In this document: positions 1 to 10,953 of the stretch, piece by piece
Numbering within the stretch: the stretch's first letter is position 1
Layout of the letters: every line of letters starts with the position of its first letter
Source: Ricinus communis
Taxonomy: Eukaryota; Streptophyta; Magnoliopsida; Malpighiales; Euphorbiaceae
DNA: 64,000 nt
Assembly: GCF_019578655.1 (NCBI RefSeq)
Contig: NC_063258.1
Span: 19,410,802-19,474,801 of the forward strand
Direction of reading: 5' to 3'
The notes under the pieces: model-generated
Told to the model about the DNA's origin: nothing
Database searches by the model: none
The model's input: only the letters and a program-made list of their open reading frames with translations
Made by a program: the position numbers and the translations under genes

Positions 1-1446
1 ACCTGCTGTAGCGGCCAACAATTTTGAGATAAAGGCCAATGTTATCCAGATGATCCAACAAAGCGTGCAGTTTGGAGGATTGCCCAGCGAGGATCCCAAT
101 GCACATATCTCCAACTTTTTGGAGATTTGTGACACATTCAAAATAAATGGAACAACCGATGATGCATTCGACTGAGATTGTTTCCATTTTCCTTGAGGGA
201 CAGAGCAAAGAGATGGCTGCAATCTCTTCCACAACAGACGATCACCACCTGGAAGGCGTTGGCCGAAAAATTTTTATATAAGTATTTTCCTCCTGCTAAA
301 ACTGCTAAACTTAGAAATGACATATCTTCTTTTGTGCAGTTTGATGATGAAAGCATGTACGATGCATGGGAGAGATTTAAAGTTCTTTTAAGATCTGCCC
401 ACATCACGGATTGCCGGTGTGGATGCAGTTCGGACCTTCTACGGGTTGAACCTTACAACGAGGCGGATGGTGGATGCTTTGCGGCGGTGGGGCGCTAAAC
501 AATAAGAGCCCGGCGGGCTCAGAACTTGATAGAGGAAATGGCCATGAACAACTATCAATGGCAATCCTCTAAGAGCCGACCAGGAAGATAGGGAGTGGTC
601 AACCAAGTGGACTCTACAACCTTGGCGAGCTCAAGTGGAGCTTCTAGCCAAGAAGATCGACCAACTCAGGATGCCGGTTCATGCAAATGAACGTTGGCTG
701 CGAAGTTTTGTGGTGGCCCGCATTACGGTCGCATCATGGGAGGTATGTTTGCTTCATCCTCTACTACTTTTCCATCTAATTCGCTATGTCTTTTGATGTT
801 GAACAGGTTAATTATATGGGAATGCCCCAAGGTAGCGAACGATCCTTACGAATACATACAACCACGGGTGGCGCAATCATCCCAACTTGATTGGAGGAAC
901 AATAACGCTCTGTGGTCCACTGGTTTTCGGAGACTTCATCAGTAACATTCACTGGACTGCACAAGCTCCTCCTCTACCGGAAAAGAAGTCAAATTTAGAG
1001 GAGCTTATGATGAAGTTTGTGACGTCTACGGAGATGAGGTTCCAACAAACTGATAGTGCACTTAGGAACCAGCAGGCCTCGATTCAGAACTTGGAGACCC
1101 AAATTGGCCAAATCTCTAAGATGTTGTCTGAGAGGCAGCAAGGAGCGCCATCACTGTGCGTTGAGGTAAGTTAGTTTCAGCTCCTTCTAAGCCTGTTTTT
1201 GATGACGCCACTATTGATGTACAGATTAAGGCAAGCAGTAAGGTTAGGGAACCTGAGGGACAAAAGGTGAAATCAATTCCAGTCAGGGAATATCAACCTA
1301 AGATTCCTTATCCTGCTAGAGATAAACAAGCGAGCGAAAGAGCGATTCGATAAGTTTTAGATATTTTTAGACAACTGCATATTAACTTGCCCTTTATTGA
1401 TGCATTGGAGCAGATGCCGATGTATGCTAAGTTCTTAAAGGACATA
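1..1446 (+). pseudogene. gag fragment of Athila-like element (Retrotrans_gag type)
   Basis: Capsid-like domain read in pieces. The first frame gives FPLRDRAKRWLQSLP and then TWKALAEKFLYKYFPP, typical of plant Retrotrans_gag domains. An in-frame stop lies near 174-176 and the frame shifts near 402. The zinc-knuckle region around 700-730 is out of frame. The later stretch (about 980-1140) contains LEELMMKFVTSTE and NLETQIGQISKML, a coiled-coil-like segment shared with the minus-strand copies. The last codons (MYAKFLKDI) end exactly at the solo-LTR insertion and continue after 2961 as LSRERKLEE. No start codon is visible because the window begins inside the gene. It would form the virus-like particle in an intact element; here it is a pseudogene. 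Confidence 0.85.
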
Positions 1447-2960
1447 TGATGTGTGCTACTCATGTTAGCTACAATCTAAGGCAGTGTACCTATCGATGCA
1501 GTCTAGCACTAATGGCGAGTATCAAGGTCGTATTCCTCGGGAAAGCGAAAGCCCAGAGTTACTCCTTTGTTCTTTGTTATATTAACCTAAAATGGATGAT
1601 GAATAAATTCTAAACTAACTATTAACTACAAGCTAAGTTCTAAGGGAGATGCAGGAGTAATTGATAAGTGAAATAATCAAGACAAGAAGACAAACCGAAA
1701 GGGAATCTAAACTAGTTGGCAATCAAACAAAAGATAAAGGATCGGTGAGTCTAATTATGCTACCCGTGGACGAATTCTTAATCAATTCGGTTTCTCTCTC
1801 GAGATAACCGAATTCCTAAACCTAATAACCTAAAGTTGGAATCTCTTCCTAACGATTGATTCTTAAATTAGCATTAAGCTTTAATCCGCCTCTATTAAGC
1901 TTTGTTAATTCTTAATCCGGCTAGTTAATTATCCTTATCTTTAATCGATTATTAACCAGTTCTTGTTATTCAAAGTTCCAATTGCCAAACGGATTTCTCA
2001 ATCTCATAAAGCAATCTAAACATCATAATTCACAACGTCTCATGAATAATGCATAATCTTATTAACACTGAAAACAAGAAGAATACAAAACCAACTAAAC
2101 AATCCAACAATATAATATCAAACCAACATAGCAAAGAAATCCCAATGGATTTAATCAATTTAGCTAAACATGTTCATGTTTAAAACAATCTAGGAAATCA
2201 ATTACAATGAAAGAATAATGAAAATAAAACATGTACACCCTTTTCTCTCGAATTGGATGAACAGCTCCAAATCTAGATCTACACTTTGATTAATCTCCCA
2301 AACTGCCTCTTGAATTGCTCCACTACTGTTTTGCACTCGGAATCTTACGATTCCGGGATTCTTACTCACTGCAACTCTCTCTCGCACTCAGTATTGTGCA
2401 GAAACCGAACCAGCCATTAGGGCTCAATGTCACTCTTTTTTCCCTCTCTCTCCTATAAGAAAAATGAATTTTTCTTATATATTTAACTCAGCACGGCCGT
2501 GGTCAAGGCCGTGCTAGTCAGCATGGCCGGAGTCCATGCCGTGCTGAAACTGTGGATCTCACCAACTAGGGTTTCACCATGACCGTGTTGCTCCCCGTGC
2601 TAGTCACCACGGGCCGTGCTGGAGACCGTAGTGGCTATGGAAACCGTGCTCAAACTATTGTTTTGAAGACCAAGTTTTGATGGTTGGTCACGGCCAGAGT
2701 CTAGGCCGTGATGGTCAGCACGACCTTGACTCAAGCCGTGCTCAATGTGTGCAACGCGGGCTCTTGTCCGATCTTGATGAATTCTCGTCCGTTTCTGCAC
2801 GTATTGATCTAGAATTGCTTAAATACCGATGATGGTCCTATAAATGTTCCTGAAATGCAAAAGAACATAAAACACGGGTGATCTGGGAATAAAAGCACAA
2901 TAATTGCTAAGAACATACGCAATAATATGCAAGCAAATATGTGTAAAACTATGCTCATCA
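1447..2960 (-). repeat. Solo LTR (LTR-A family) inside gag-protease
   Basis: A 1514-bp block starting TGATGTGTGC and ending GCTCATCA, flanked by identical 5-bp copies ACATA (1442-1446 and 2961-2965). It has no internal coding region, so it is a solo LTR left by recombination between the two LTRs of an inserted element. Its left 100 bp matches, in reverse, the end of the LTR at 38063-39525, so its transcription sense is minus. A TATA-like stretch (cttatatatttaa, about 2475) sits beside the GGCCGTG/CACGGCC palindrome cluster at 2490-2760. Confidence 0.92.
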
Positions 2961-3856
2961 ACATACTTAGCAGAGAAAGGAAGTTGGAGGAGGTCGCCTA
3001 TGTTCAGCTTAATGAGGAGTGCTCAGCGGTGTTTCAGAGCAAGTTGCCAGAGAAACGTCACGATCCAGGGAGTTTCACTATTCCCTGCACTTTAGGTAAT
3101 TTATATGTTGATGATGCATTAGCTGATTTGGGGGCTAGCATAAATGTCATGCCCACTAGTTTGTTCAATAAGCTAGGTTTGGGGGAGGCAAAATCCACTA
3201 GGATGTGCATTCAATTAGCTGACCGTTCTGTTAAGCTTCCTAGGGGAATTGTGGAAAATGTGCTAGTTAAGGTAAATAAGTTCATATTTCCTGTGGACTT
3301 TGTGGTTTTGGATATGGACAATGAGCATGGTGTACCATTAATTTTGGGGAGACCTTTCCTTGCCACAGCTAGAGCTAAAATAGACATATTTGAGGGGAAG
3401 TTAGAACTTAATGTAGGGGACGATTGTGTCACTTTTAGTTTACCCTCATTTGATAGTTCTTCCACCGACCATGTTCATGCCATTTGTTGTATTGATGGAA
3501 TTGATCTTGCATGTAATACACAACCACAAGATGTACAAATGGATGATGCTATACATGTTTCTTCCCCTACTAGTATGTGTTATTCATCTGAAAAAAATAA
3601 CTTGTATCAATATGAGACTTTGTGCTGTGATAGACCCGAGAAGGGTAGTTGCAAGTTTGTTTTTGACAGATCACTTAGCCGAAATTCGGAGTGGATGAAT
3701 GGACATCCCAAATCGATCCAGAGAGCACCTCCTTGGACATCTACTGCACACATCGGACCTTTTCATTGCGCTTATATGCCTCGAGCCCCAACTTACATTG
3801 AGCCTACCTTCTTAATTTGCCCGCGATGCAGGAATGCTGATCCAGAGTCCAGCTAG
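2961..3856 (+). pseudogene. Retroelement aspartic protease and truncated pol linker
   Basis: Continues the gag frame after the solo LTR. Visible landmarks: LNEECSAVFQSKLP, GSFTIPC, the catalytic-loop equivalent DLGAS (codons at about 3124-3138), and VPLILGRPFLATARA, the conserved flap and C-terminal part of the Athila/Tat protease. In the family this enzyme cleaves the gag-pol polyprotein; Athila-type proteases carry DLGAS where canonical retropepsins have DTG/DSG. From about residue 170 the reading frame departs from the minus-strand copy and ends at a stop at 3854. No RT follows. The closest whole counterpart in the window is at 26810-27175. Confidence 0.85.
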
Positions 3857-5752
3857 ACGACTCGAACAAAAAGAAGCGCCTTCGGGAGGCATTCCCGAAT
3901 CTATTTTTGCTTTCTGAATTTTTTGACATTTTTTTTATTTTATTTTATGTAGTCATTTGCAGTTAGATATTTCAGTCTGTTTTTAGTAAGTTTTATTTTG
4001 AGGAGATGCTATCTTATTGAACCTTTTACTAGATGTTGCTTGGAATGTGTTTATTCTTGAATTTTGCAGGAGTTAGCCTACTTGATGCTCGTACGTAATT
4101 TTGAGGTCTAACATATTTTGAAGTGTTAAAGTACACATCAAGGGCAGTATCTAGTAGACTTTCTAGTTTTTATCTCTTTTTGTCGTCTTGTTTTTCTCTT
4201 AGTTTTCTAATTTCTTTTATGGACTCCCATAATTAGCTTCATTTTAAGTATTTTATTCCTTTTATTTTGGAGTGCCTACCTTGTTCACACTGAGGACAGT
4301 GTTTTTCACAAGTGTGGGGTAGGTACCGTAGATTTGTGCAGGTACCGATTTTATCTTTGCTGTTTTTATCTTGTTTTAATATCCCTTATTGATTGAGTCC
4401 ATTCATTATTACTGTCCTTATCTTGAGTTTTGTTTTAATCGAGTAGTTAATGATTTTCTCCTTTGAATGGATTCCCTTATAGCTTTTATCGAACCTTGTT
4501 CGGAAGAAGGCAATGAATAAATCTCTCAACTACAATCCAGCCAGGTAAAACTGGTATTTTTCCTTAATTCTTCCATATTACTTTATCGTAGATATAGAAC
4601 ACTGTTAATATTGCTGCTTATTATTGTGATTGACTGTTTAAACTTTGGGTTGAGAATTCATGCAATTTTAAATCACTTAAATGGTGAGATTTTGAGCAAT
4701 TGGTGCATCACTATTATGCTCCCTTTTCTTTCATTAGTAAGCATTTTACAGAATCTCTGTTTCTAGAACTTGCTTTACGATATCTGTTGAAATTACATGA
4801 ATTGTCAATGATCGTGAGATGATTTGGGCACTTAGGATTTACACAATTTGGCCAAAAACCCTAACCCTATTTTTCCCTTAGTGAACCAATTTTGAGCCTT
4901 AGCCATTCCTTTCGTGACAATAATAACAGTGACACTCATCTTATCACTTCTATTCATTTGACCATTCTTTCTACCATTGTTGCTGGAAATTATATAAGTT
5001 ATGCTGCATTTTACTTTGGATCAATCTACATTCATATATTTCACTAAGTTGCTAGATTTTTCATAGATGCTCCCTTCAATTATTGTATGTGTCAATAACC
5101 AACAACTCCTACATAAGCTGTTGTAATATATATACATAGTATATATATTTATATATATATAAAAAAAAAAAGTAGAAAGTATTAATTTAGTTCATTTCGA
5201 GCATCATCTTATTTTTAAAGCAACTTAGTGTTCATTTTGGTACAGCACTTGATCCTTCATTACTTTCTTGCATTACTTGCTTAACTTCCAGCAACTTGTA
5301 GCCTACTTTCCATATTTATATGTACCTTACCTTAACCCCATTACAACCTGGCTCAAGACCCTTTGATCATGATTATTGATTATTTCGTAGTAGTGGAGAT
5401 TGAATCCATAAGCAAGCCTATGGTAAGCACTTTTTCTGTATTTTTGCGTTGAGAGCTTGGCGATCTTCTTTCACCTATATACACTTGTGTGTTTTGAGTG
5501 ATATCTTGTGAGGCATGATTCTCAATTCCTTAAGTTAGATGGTTTTTCATTTTAACTTTAGCAACTTTATTAAGTTTGCTCTTTCTCTTAAGGATTTAGT
5601 GATTTGGGGATTTTGGGAAAAATCATTACAGAGTTTTGAAATTTATTTTGAGCTAACCTCCTGCAACGCAGTTGATTGAGTTATTTGATATCTTTTGAGG
5701 AGTGAGTTATAAATTGCTTGAGGACAAGCAAAAGTTTAAGCATGGGGCAATT
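3857..5752 (+). other. 3' non-coding region of Athila-like element
   Basis: No credible gene. The first 60 bases read like the end of the polyprotein (KKKRLREAFPNLFL) and then stop. It contains a conserved motif at 4285-4320, an AT-repeat and A-tract at 5128-5171, and a G-rich purine stretch (5721-5750) immediately before the LTR. The same sequence recurs in reverse at 19337-20700 and 57374-58700 and forward at 42756-43640, so it is a stable part of the element and not host spacer. Confidence 0.75.
4285..4322 (+). promoter_or_regulatory. Conserved GAGGACAGTGT / AAGTGTGGGGT motif
   Basis: A short block reading CACTGAGGACAGTGT and then CAAGTGTGGGGTAGG. Equivalents occur at 36654-36690 (+), 32893-32930 (-), 58541-58580 (-) and, degraded, at 20690-20730 (-). 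It lies about 1.4 kb upstream of the LTR in each. The G-rich half resembles the tract that touches the LTR, so it may be a second plus-strand priming site or an RNA element; that role is inferred. Confidence 0.5.
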
Positions 5753-7147
5753 TGCTAAGGATCATACTACACATGTTTTCATGCCCGATTGTTCACATTT
5801 TTATGCATGATTATCCCGTTTTATGCTAGAATCACCTGTCTTTTGTTTCCCTTTTTCATTTCAGGTCATTTTCGAAAGACACCATCAGTAATCGAGGGAA
5901 ATACGTGAGATTACGGAGCAAAATCCATCAAATTGGGCGAGAACAAGCACCCCGAGGGTTGAGCACGGCCTGGACTCCGGCCGTGCTGAATTATCAAGAG
6001 GATATCCCCAATTGTGCCATTTTAGCACGACTTCCGTAGCCACCACGGCCTCCAGCACGGCCTGTGCTGGATCAGCACCGCCTTGGGCACGGTCTGGAAG
6101 GAGTCAGCACCGGCTTGGGCACGGCCTGTGGTGGCTCGGCCTGACAAGACACGGGCTCGGCCGTCTTGAATCAACTATATAGGCGATTTTGAATTCTAAT
6201 TGAAGAGGACGATTTTTGGACTCAATTCCAAGACACACACTTAATCTAATATTTCCTATACCTCAATTGTAGACTTGGAGAGATCAATTTTCATCAATTG
6301 AAGGGGGGATTCCACTTATTCCAACATCGAATTGAAGATCAAGACAAACTTTAGGAGCATTCAAGAGGCAACTAGGGTTTGAGATTTTGAATTTGCAAAT
6401 TTAGTGTTTCTCATTCAGCTTGAAAGAGAAGGGTGTACATACCTTTAATTTGTTTTTCCTTATTTTGTTCTTTAATTGCTTTGACTATGAACATGAGCAA
6501 CTAGATCTTTTGAATCCATTAGGGTTCACCTTTGTTGATGGATTATGCTTAATTGTTAGTTTTTTATAATTGTCATTCTTGCAATCTTCTTGCTATTCAG
6601 TAATAAAAGTTTGATGCAGTTAATTTGAGACGTTGGATTAATTATTTATTAGGTTGTTTCTTGACATTGAGAAATGCTTGTTACAACTGGATTTTGAATA
6701 GTAAGGACTGGTCTTAAATCATACTTAATGCTAATTTGTAGTAATCTGATAGGAAGAGATTCCATTAGGTTAGTGCAGGTTTAGGAATCCGGTAAGCTAG
6801 AGAGAGGAACCGGGATTCAATTCAGGATTTAGGCACGGGTAAACAAGATCGGCAATCCATAAAATTCATCTTTAGAATTCCATCACTTAGGCTCCCTTTT
6901 GGATTTATTTCTCTCTTTACAATTGTCTTTTAATTGTCCATTGTTGTCCTTCATTTACTTAATTGCACACATAACCATTAGCTGGTATGTTAGAACTTTC
7001 ACACCCTATTTCAGACTAGATAACATAGCAAGCAGTAGTAACTCTAGGTTCACCCGATCTCCAGGGATACGACCTTGATACTCACTAGTGCTAGGCTGCA
7101 TCGGTAGGTTCATTGCCTTAGGTGTAGGTTGCATAAAGAGCCCATCA
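5753..7147 (+). repeat. 3' LTR of the Athila-like element (LTR-B family)
   Basis: 1395 bp, starting TGCTAAGGATCAT (a mutated TGATAGGCATCAT when compared with 43641) and ending AAGAGCCCATCA. It matches 43641-45078 in the same orientation and 17950-19336 in reverse. Contains the palindrome cluster (about 5960-6150), a TATA-like ctatatagg near 6174, and downstream AG-rich and poly-T stretches. A purine-rich tract lies just upstream, as expected for a 3' LTR. Confidence 0.88.
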
Positions 7148-7227
7148 ATAAACTAAAGTCAAATCAACAACCAAAGAGGAGTTGACTGGTCAACAGCTCT
7201 CATAGTCCCAAATTTCATGAGCCAGCT

Positions 7228-8067
7228 TGGTACGAACCAAACTAGCACAATGAATCCTACTCCAACAAGGAGTCTTGATGATGCAAATCCTACTAGCTCA
7301 AGCAATTCTAATCCAATAACGAGTCTTGACTCAACTAGGAATCCTAATTCTACAAGGAGTCCTGATGATATTAGGAGTTCAAGCAACAAAAAATTTCTAA
7401 TTCAATTAGGAGTCCTAGTTCAATTCAAATTGCATGTTAATAAGCTTATCCAAGACATTTGGGCTAATGACACATCAAGACTTGAAGAATTGGATTTAAG
7501 TTCAAGGCTCATTAATCTAATTTAGTTTATTATGCTTTAATGAATTTAATTGGGCTTTAAAAGAACAAAGAAGTTGAATTGGAGCATATGAAAAATTTGG
7601 GTTTTATCGCTTATTTTGGGCAACCTAACTAGGACTTTGTTTAAGTTATCTCTTTTAGTTAGTAAGATTATCTTTATCTTAGATGAGATGTAAATCCTTA
7701 TTAGTTAAGATTTAGAGTTTTTTAATGCCTATATAAGATTAGTATGAATTTTGATGTAAAAAATGTTGAAGTTGAATGATAATTGGTATTTTTACCTTAA
7801 AGCTTGTTTACTTTGTCTTTGTGTTCTTGTTTGATTGCAGATCTTACTTATCAAGGAGTTGATCTATCCTTGTGGCATACTTGGGATTAGGGTTTAAGGG
7901 ACTTAGTTTTTCTTAGGTTCTAATTCTTGATCATCTTTCTAAGAAATCTATCTTCTAACCTTTCTTAGAGATTGAACCGAATTGGTTTTTGGGGTTTTCA
8001 TATTAATGTGTTGGAGGTCTGCAATTCAAAAGGGGTTCTCAAGCTTATTCATGGAGGTTCCATATAA
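7228..8067 (+). repeat. 5' LTR of the 3.0-kb element
   Basis: Starts TGGTACGAACC and ends CCATATAA, where the 3' copy ends CCATATCA. Pairs with 9362-10253. It lacks about 55 bp that the 3' copy has near 9725-9780. A TATA-like box (gcctatataag, about 7728) is followed by a region typical of R-U5. The first 150 bp hold degenerate short repeats of the type CAAGGAGTCTTGATGAT. Confidence 0.88.
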
Positions 8068-8069
8068 TT

Positions 8070-8087
8070 TGGTATCAAAGCTTTGGC
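8070..8087 (+). other. Primer binding site, tRNA-iMet type
   Basis: TGGTATCAAAGCTTTGGC lies two bases after the 5' LTR. The canonical plant initiator-Met site begins TGGTATCAGAGC, so there is one mismatch in the first twelve bases. Minus-strand DNA synthesis of the element would start here. Confidence 0.85.
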
Positions 8088-8430
8088 TCTAGATTAGGTT
8101 TGATCCTTCATATTTTTATTAGTCAATTCTAATTCATTGTGTTTCTTTATTCTTTATATTAATTTAGTTCTTACTGTTGTCCTTTATTTGTCTTTTATTT
8201 TGAATCTATTTTCTATCAAATCATATTAGTTTAAAAAAGAATTCATTTTGGTGATTTAATTCTATCCTTTTTTGTTTATTCATTTATTAAGATAGTAATT
8301 CTTCATTACATCTTGTTCTTATATGTTTTATTATGTTTAGGCTTAATCTTCTTCATTAAGCCTACTTTTGTCTTCTTCTTGTTGTGTCATCTAATTCTGA
8401 TTTATTTTAAGCGTTAAACACACGAGCTAT

Positions 8431-8877
8431 GTGTCCGAGGTGTATTATCACGAGGAGGATTGCCATGAGCAACAAGGGGACAACTTGTTTCACACAAGAT
8501 GTCATGTACAAGGTAAGACATGTCATATCATTATTGATAGTGGTAATTATATAAACGTTGCTAGCACTTTAATGGTAGAAAAATTGGGATTAAATCTCAT
8601 TCCATATCCAAAATCTTATAAGTTATTATGGTTAAACAAGTATGGTGAGATAAAAGTGAATAAACAGATTATTGTGGCTTTCACTATTGGGAGGTATTCA
8701 TATGAAAAGTTATATGATGTAGTGCCAATGTATACTAGCCATATCTTGCTTGGTAGGCCATGGCGATTTGATAGAAGAGTTGTCCATGATGGGTTTCTTA
8801 ATAGGTACTATTTTGTAGAAGATAGGAGAAAAGTCACACTTACACCACTTTCAGGAAAAGAAGTGTATGAAGACTAA
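8431..8877 (+). pseudogene. Retroelement aspartic protease (chromovirus CRM/Reina-like)
   Basis: An open frame of about 148 codons with no credible own ATG; the domain probably begins at VYYHEEDC. Landmarks: NLFHTRCHVQGK, catalytic IIIDSG, NVAS, VEKLGLNL, SYKLLWLN, SHILLGRPWRFDR, and the C-terminal KEVYED that normally leads into the RT linker. The whole aspartic protease fold seems present with DSG intact. The gag that should precede it is missing: only about 340 bp separate it from the primer site. It closely resembles the protease at 14160-14800, so both belong to one family of elements. It is open but stranded, and its expression is doubtful. Confidence 0.85.
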
Positions 8878-8919
8878 TGCAAAATTGAAAGAATAAGAGT
8901 AGAGGCTGAAAAGAAATAG

Positions 8920-9261
8920 ATGGAAAATATAAATAGTGCTTTAGAGAGTGAAAATAGAAAGAGTGTTTTAGAGAGTGAAAATAAAAAGATTAATATAGAG
9001 GAGTTACAATGCTCTACTAAAGTCAATGAAGATACTAAAGGCATGATGAATGAAGATGGTGAAAACGATAATAATTTGCAACTTTTAAGTGAAACCCAAG
9101 ATGAAGAGATAATTGTCGAAGATGAAGAAAAAATTGAGTTGGTGAAGAATATAGATGTTTTGCTTAATGCGATTGAGCCAATTCAACATGTTAAGTTTAT
9201 TGGCATTGAAAGTATTATTTGTTCTAAAGTTCCTTTAACAACTTCTGTGAAAGATCTGTAG
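8920..9261 (+). pseudogene. Charged protease-RT linker fragment
   Basis: A 113-codon open frame rich in Glu, Asn and Lys, with a near-duplicate ALESENRK/VLESENKK segment at its start. In CRM/Reina-like elements a charged spacer of this kind lies between protease and RT. Downstream at about residue 85 it reads VKFIGIESIICSKVP, then stops. No RT motif follows, and the polypurine tract lies only 90 bases beyond. A short frame break separates it from the protease (stop at 8875). Confidence 0.55.
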
Positions 9262-9348
9262 ATTGATAATGAGTTAGTATTGTTCTTGGAGATTATATGT
9301 TTGCTTCTTTCACAATATTCGTGTAAGATTCAAGGACGAATGTTTTCA

Positions 9349-9361
9349 GAGAAAGGGGGAA
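9349..9361 (+). other. Polypurine tract of the 3.0-kb element
   Basis: An all-purine run, GAGAAAGGGGGA, adjoining the 3' LTR, which begins at 9362. This is the expected plus-strand primer site. Confidence 0.8.
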
Positions 9362-10253
9362 TGATAGGAACCAAACTAGCATAATGAATCCTACTCCAAC
9401 AAGCAGTCTTGATGATGCAAATCCTACTAGCTTAAGAAATTTTAATTTAATAAGGAGTCTGACTCAACTAGGCATCCTAATCCTTAAAGGAGTACTGATG
9501 ATATTAGGAGTTCAAGGAGTGAAAGGAATCTAATTCAACGAGGAGTCCTAGTTCACTTCAAATTGCAAGTCAATGAGCTTGTCCAAGACATCTAGATTAA
9601 GGACACATCAAAGCTTGAAGAACTGGATTTAAGTTCAAGTCTCATTAATCTAATTCAGTTTATTAGGTCTGAATGAATTTAATTGGGCTTAAAAAGACCA
9701 AAGAAGCTGAATTGGAGCATACGAATACTTTGGGCCTAACTTGGCTTATGTTGTGAGGCACATCTGTATGACTTATGTAAATTATGGTTTTATGGCTTAT
9801 TTTGGGCAACCTAACTAGAACTTTGTTTAAGATAACTCTTTTAGTTAGTAAGGTTATCTTTATCTTAGATGAGATGTAAATCCTCATTAGTTAAGATTTA
9901 GGGTTTTTAAGGCCTATATAAGGCTAGTACAAATTGTAATGTAAAAAAGAAGTTGAATTTGAATGATAATTAGTATTTTTACCTTAAAGCTTGTTTGCTT
10001 TGTCTTTGAGTTCTTGTTTGAAAGCAAATCTTACTTATTAAGGAGTTGATCTATCCTTATGGCGTACTTGGAATTAGGGTTTAAAGGACATAGTTTTCCT
10101 TAAGTTCTAATTCTTGATCATCTTTCTAAGAAATCTGTCTTCTAACCTTTCTTAAGTGTTGAATCGAATTGGTTCTTATGGTTTTTATTTTAATGTGTTG
10201 GGCTCCTCCATTCAAAAGGGATTCTCAAGCTTATTCGTGGAGGTTCCATATCA
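9362..10253 (+). repeat. 3' LTR of the 3.0-kb element
   Basis: 892 bp, starting TGATAGGAACC and ending CCATATCA. It carries the same TATA-like box (gcctatataag, about 9912) as the 5' copy. Substitutions and several indels between the two copies point to an old insertion. Confidence 0.88.
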
Positions 10254-10256
10254 CAA

Positions 10257-10953
10257 CTTAATGAAAACAAGTGAAAATCTATTAGGGCCTACCTACTAAC
10301 ACCTCGACTCATATTACTTCTTTATATGCATGCTAGACATCAAAATGCTTGCATTCCCCACTTCTACTACACTTGGATTAATCAAAACTAACATGATATC
10401 TCTCTAATACGTGTGGTTTTACGTCTCATCGTGCTTGATCATGAAGCTAAGCCCCAATGCCACCGGTCAAGCTTGTCAATTGCATTCCCATAATTCCTTA
10501 CGTCAATCCTTGTGTCATCAGGAGTCCTTATGCCTAGAGGAACAAGGAATGATGGAAATTCCAATGGTGCAAATCCTAAATTAGAATATTTGGGCGTGCC
10601 TCAATTCTCGGCGTTCCCTCTTTCTTCCAAAAGATTCTTCCATGATCAACTAATTTTGTTTCTTCGCATTTGTCCAAGCACTGGATCGGTGTCTATGATT
10701 ATCGCTTCCGCACATTTTAACTCAATACTCTTGTTTATGCTCGCCAAATAAAACCAAACCATAAAATAAAACATAGATTAGAAAGAGACGAACAAAAGAA
10801 ATGAACAAATGGGAACATTGTTTGGATTTTGGTTCCGAGATGAAAAGAAATAGCAAGTTTGTTATTCTCTTCTATGTCTAAGTGCAAGGATTAAATCGAA
10901 TTGATTTAAACAAAAGGGTAGACAAAGAAAACAAAAGAATGAAAGAACATGAG
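10257..10953 (+). repeat. Dispersed repeat R3, copy A (left arm of inverted repeat)
   Basis: About 700 bp with no coding signal. Its reverse complement matches 16925-17640 along most of its length, for example CATTTGTCCAAGCACTGGATC against its counterpart at about 17190, and the block around GTCATCAGGAGTCC (10515). The nature of the repeat is not recognised. It ends where the LTR of the chromovirus-like element begins. Confidence 0.75.

Larger units (their letters stand above)
1..7147 (+). mobile_element. Athila-like Ty3/Gypsy element, 5' end outside window
   Basis: Reads in order: gag (1-1446), solo-LTR insertion (1447-2960), protease (2961-3856), 3' non-coding region (3857-5752), 3' LTR (5753-7147). 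The 5' LTR and primer site lie left of the window. Reverse transcriptase, RNase H, integrase and the downstream ORF1 are absent between the protease and the 3' region, so this is a deleted, non-autonomous copy. Assignment to an Athila-like lineage rests on the gag, the DLGAS protease and the long 3' non-coding region, all shared with the fuller copy at 17950-28118. The gag carries stops and frameshifts, so it is not coding today. Confidence 0.85.
7228..10253 (+). mobile_element. Short deletion-derivative LTR element (chromovirus-type protease)
   Basis: A 3026-bp element with two LTRs (7228-8067 and 9362-10253), a tRNA-iMet-like primer site at 8070 and a polypurine tract at 9349. Flanks CAGCT (7223-7227) and CAACT (10254-10258) look like a 5-bp target duplication with one substitution. 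Inside there is only a protease and a charged linker; gag, RT, RNase H and integrase are missing. It could only have moved with proteins supplied by a relative, or lost them after insertion. Confidence 0.85.

Noticed and set aside
8920..9261. Independent host gene encoding an acidic protein
   Set aside because: It sits inside an LTR pair, directly after a protease whose family has a charged linker at this point.
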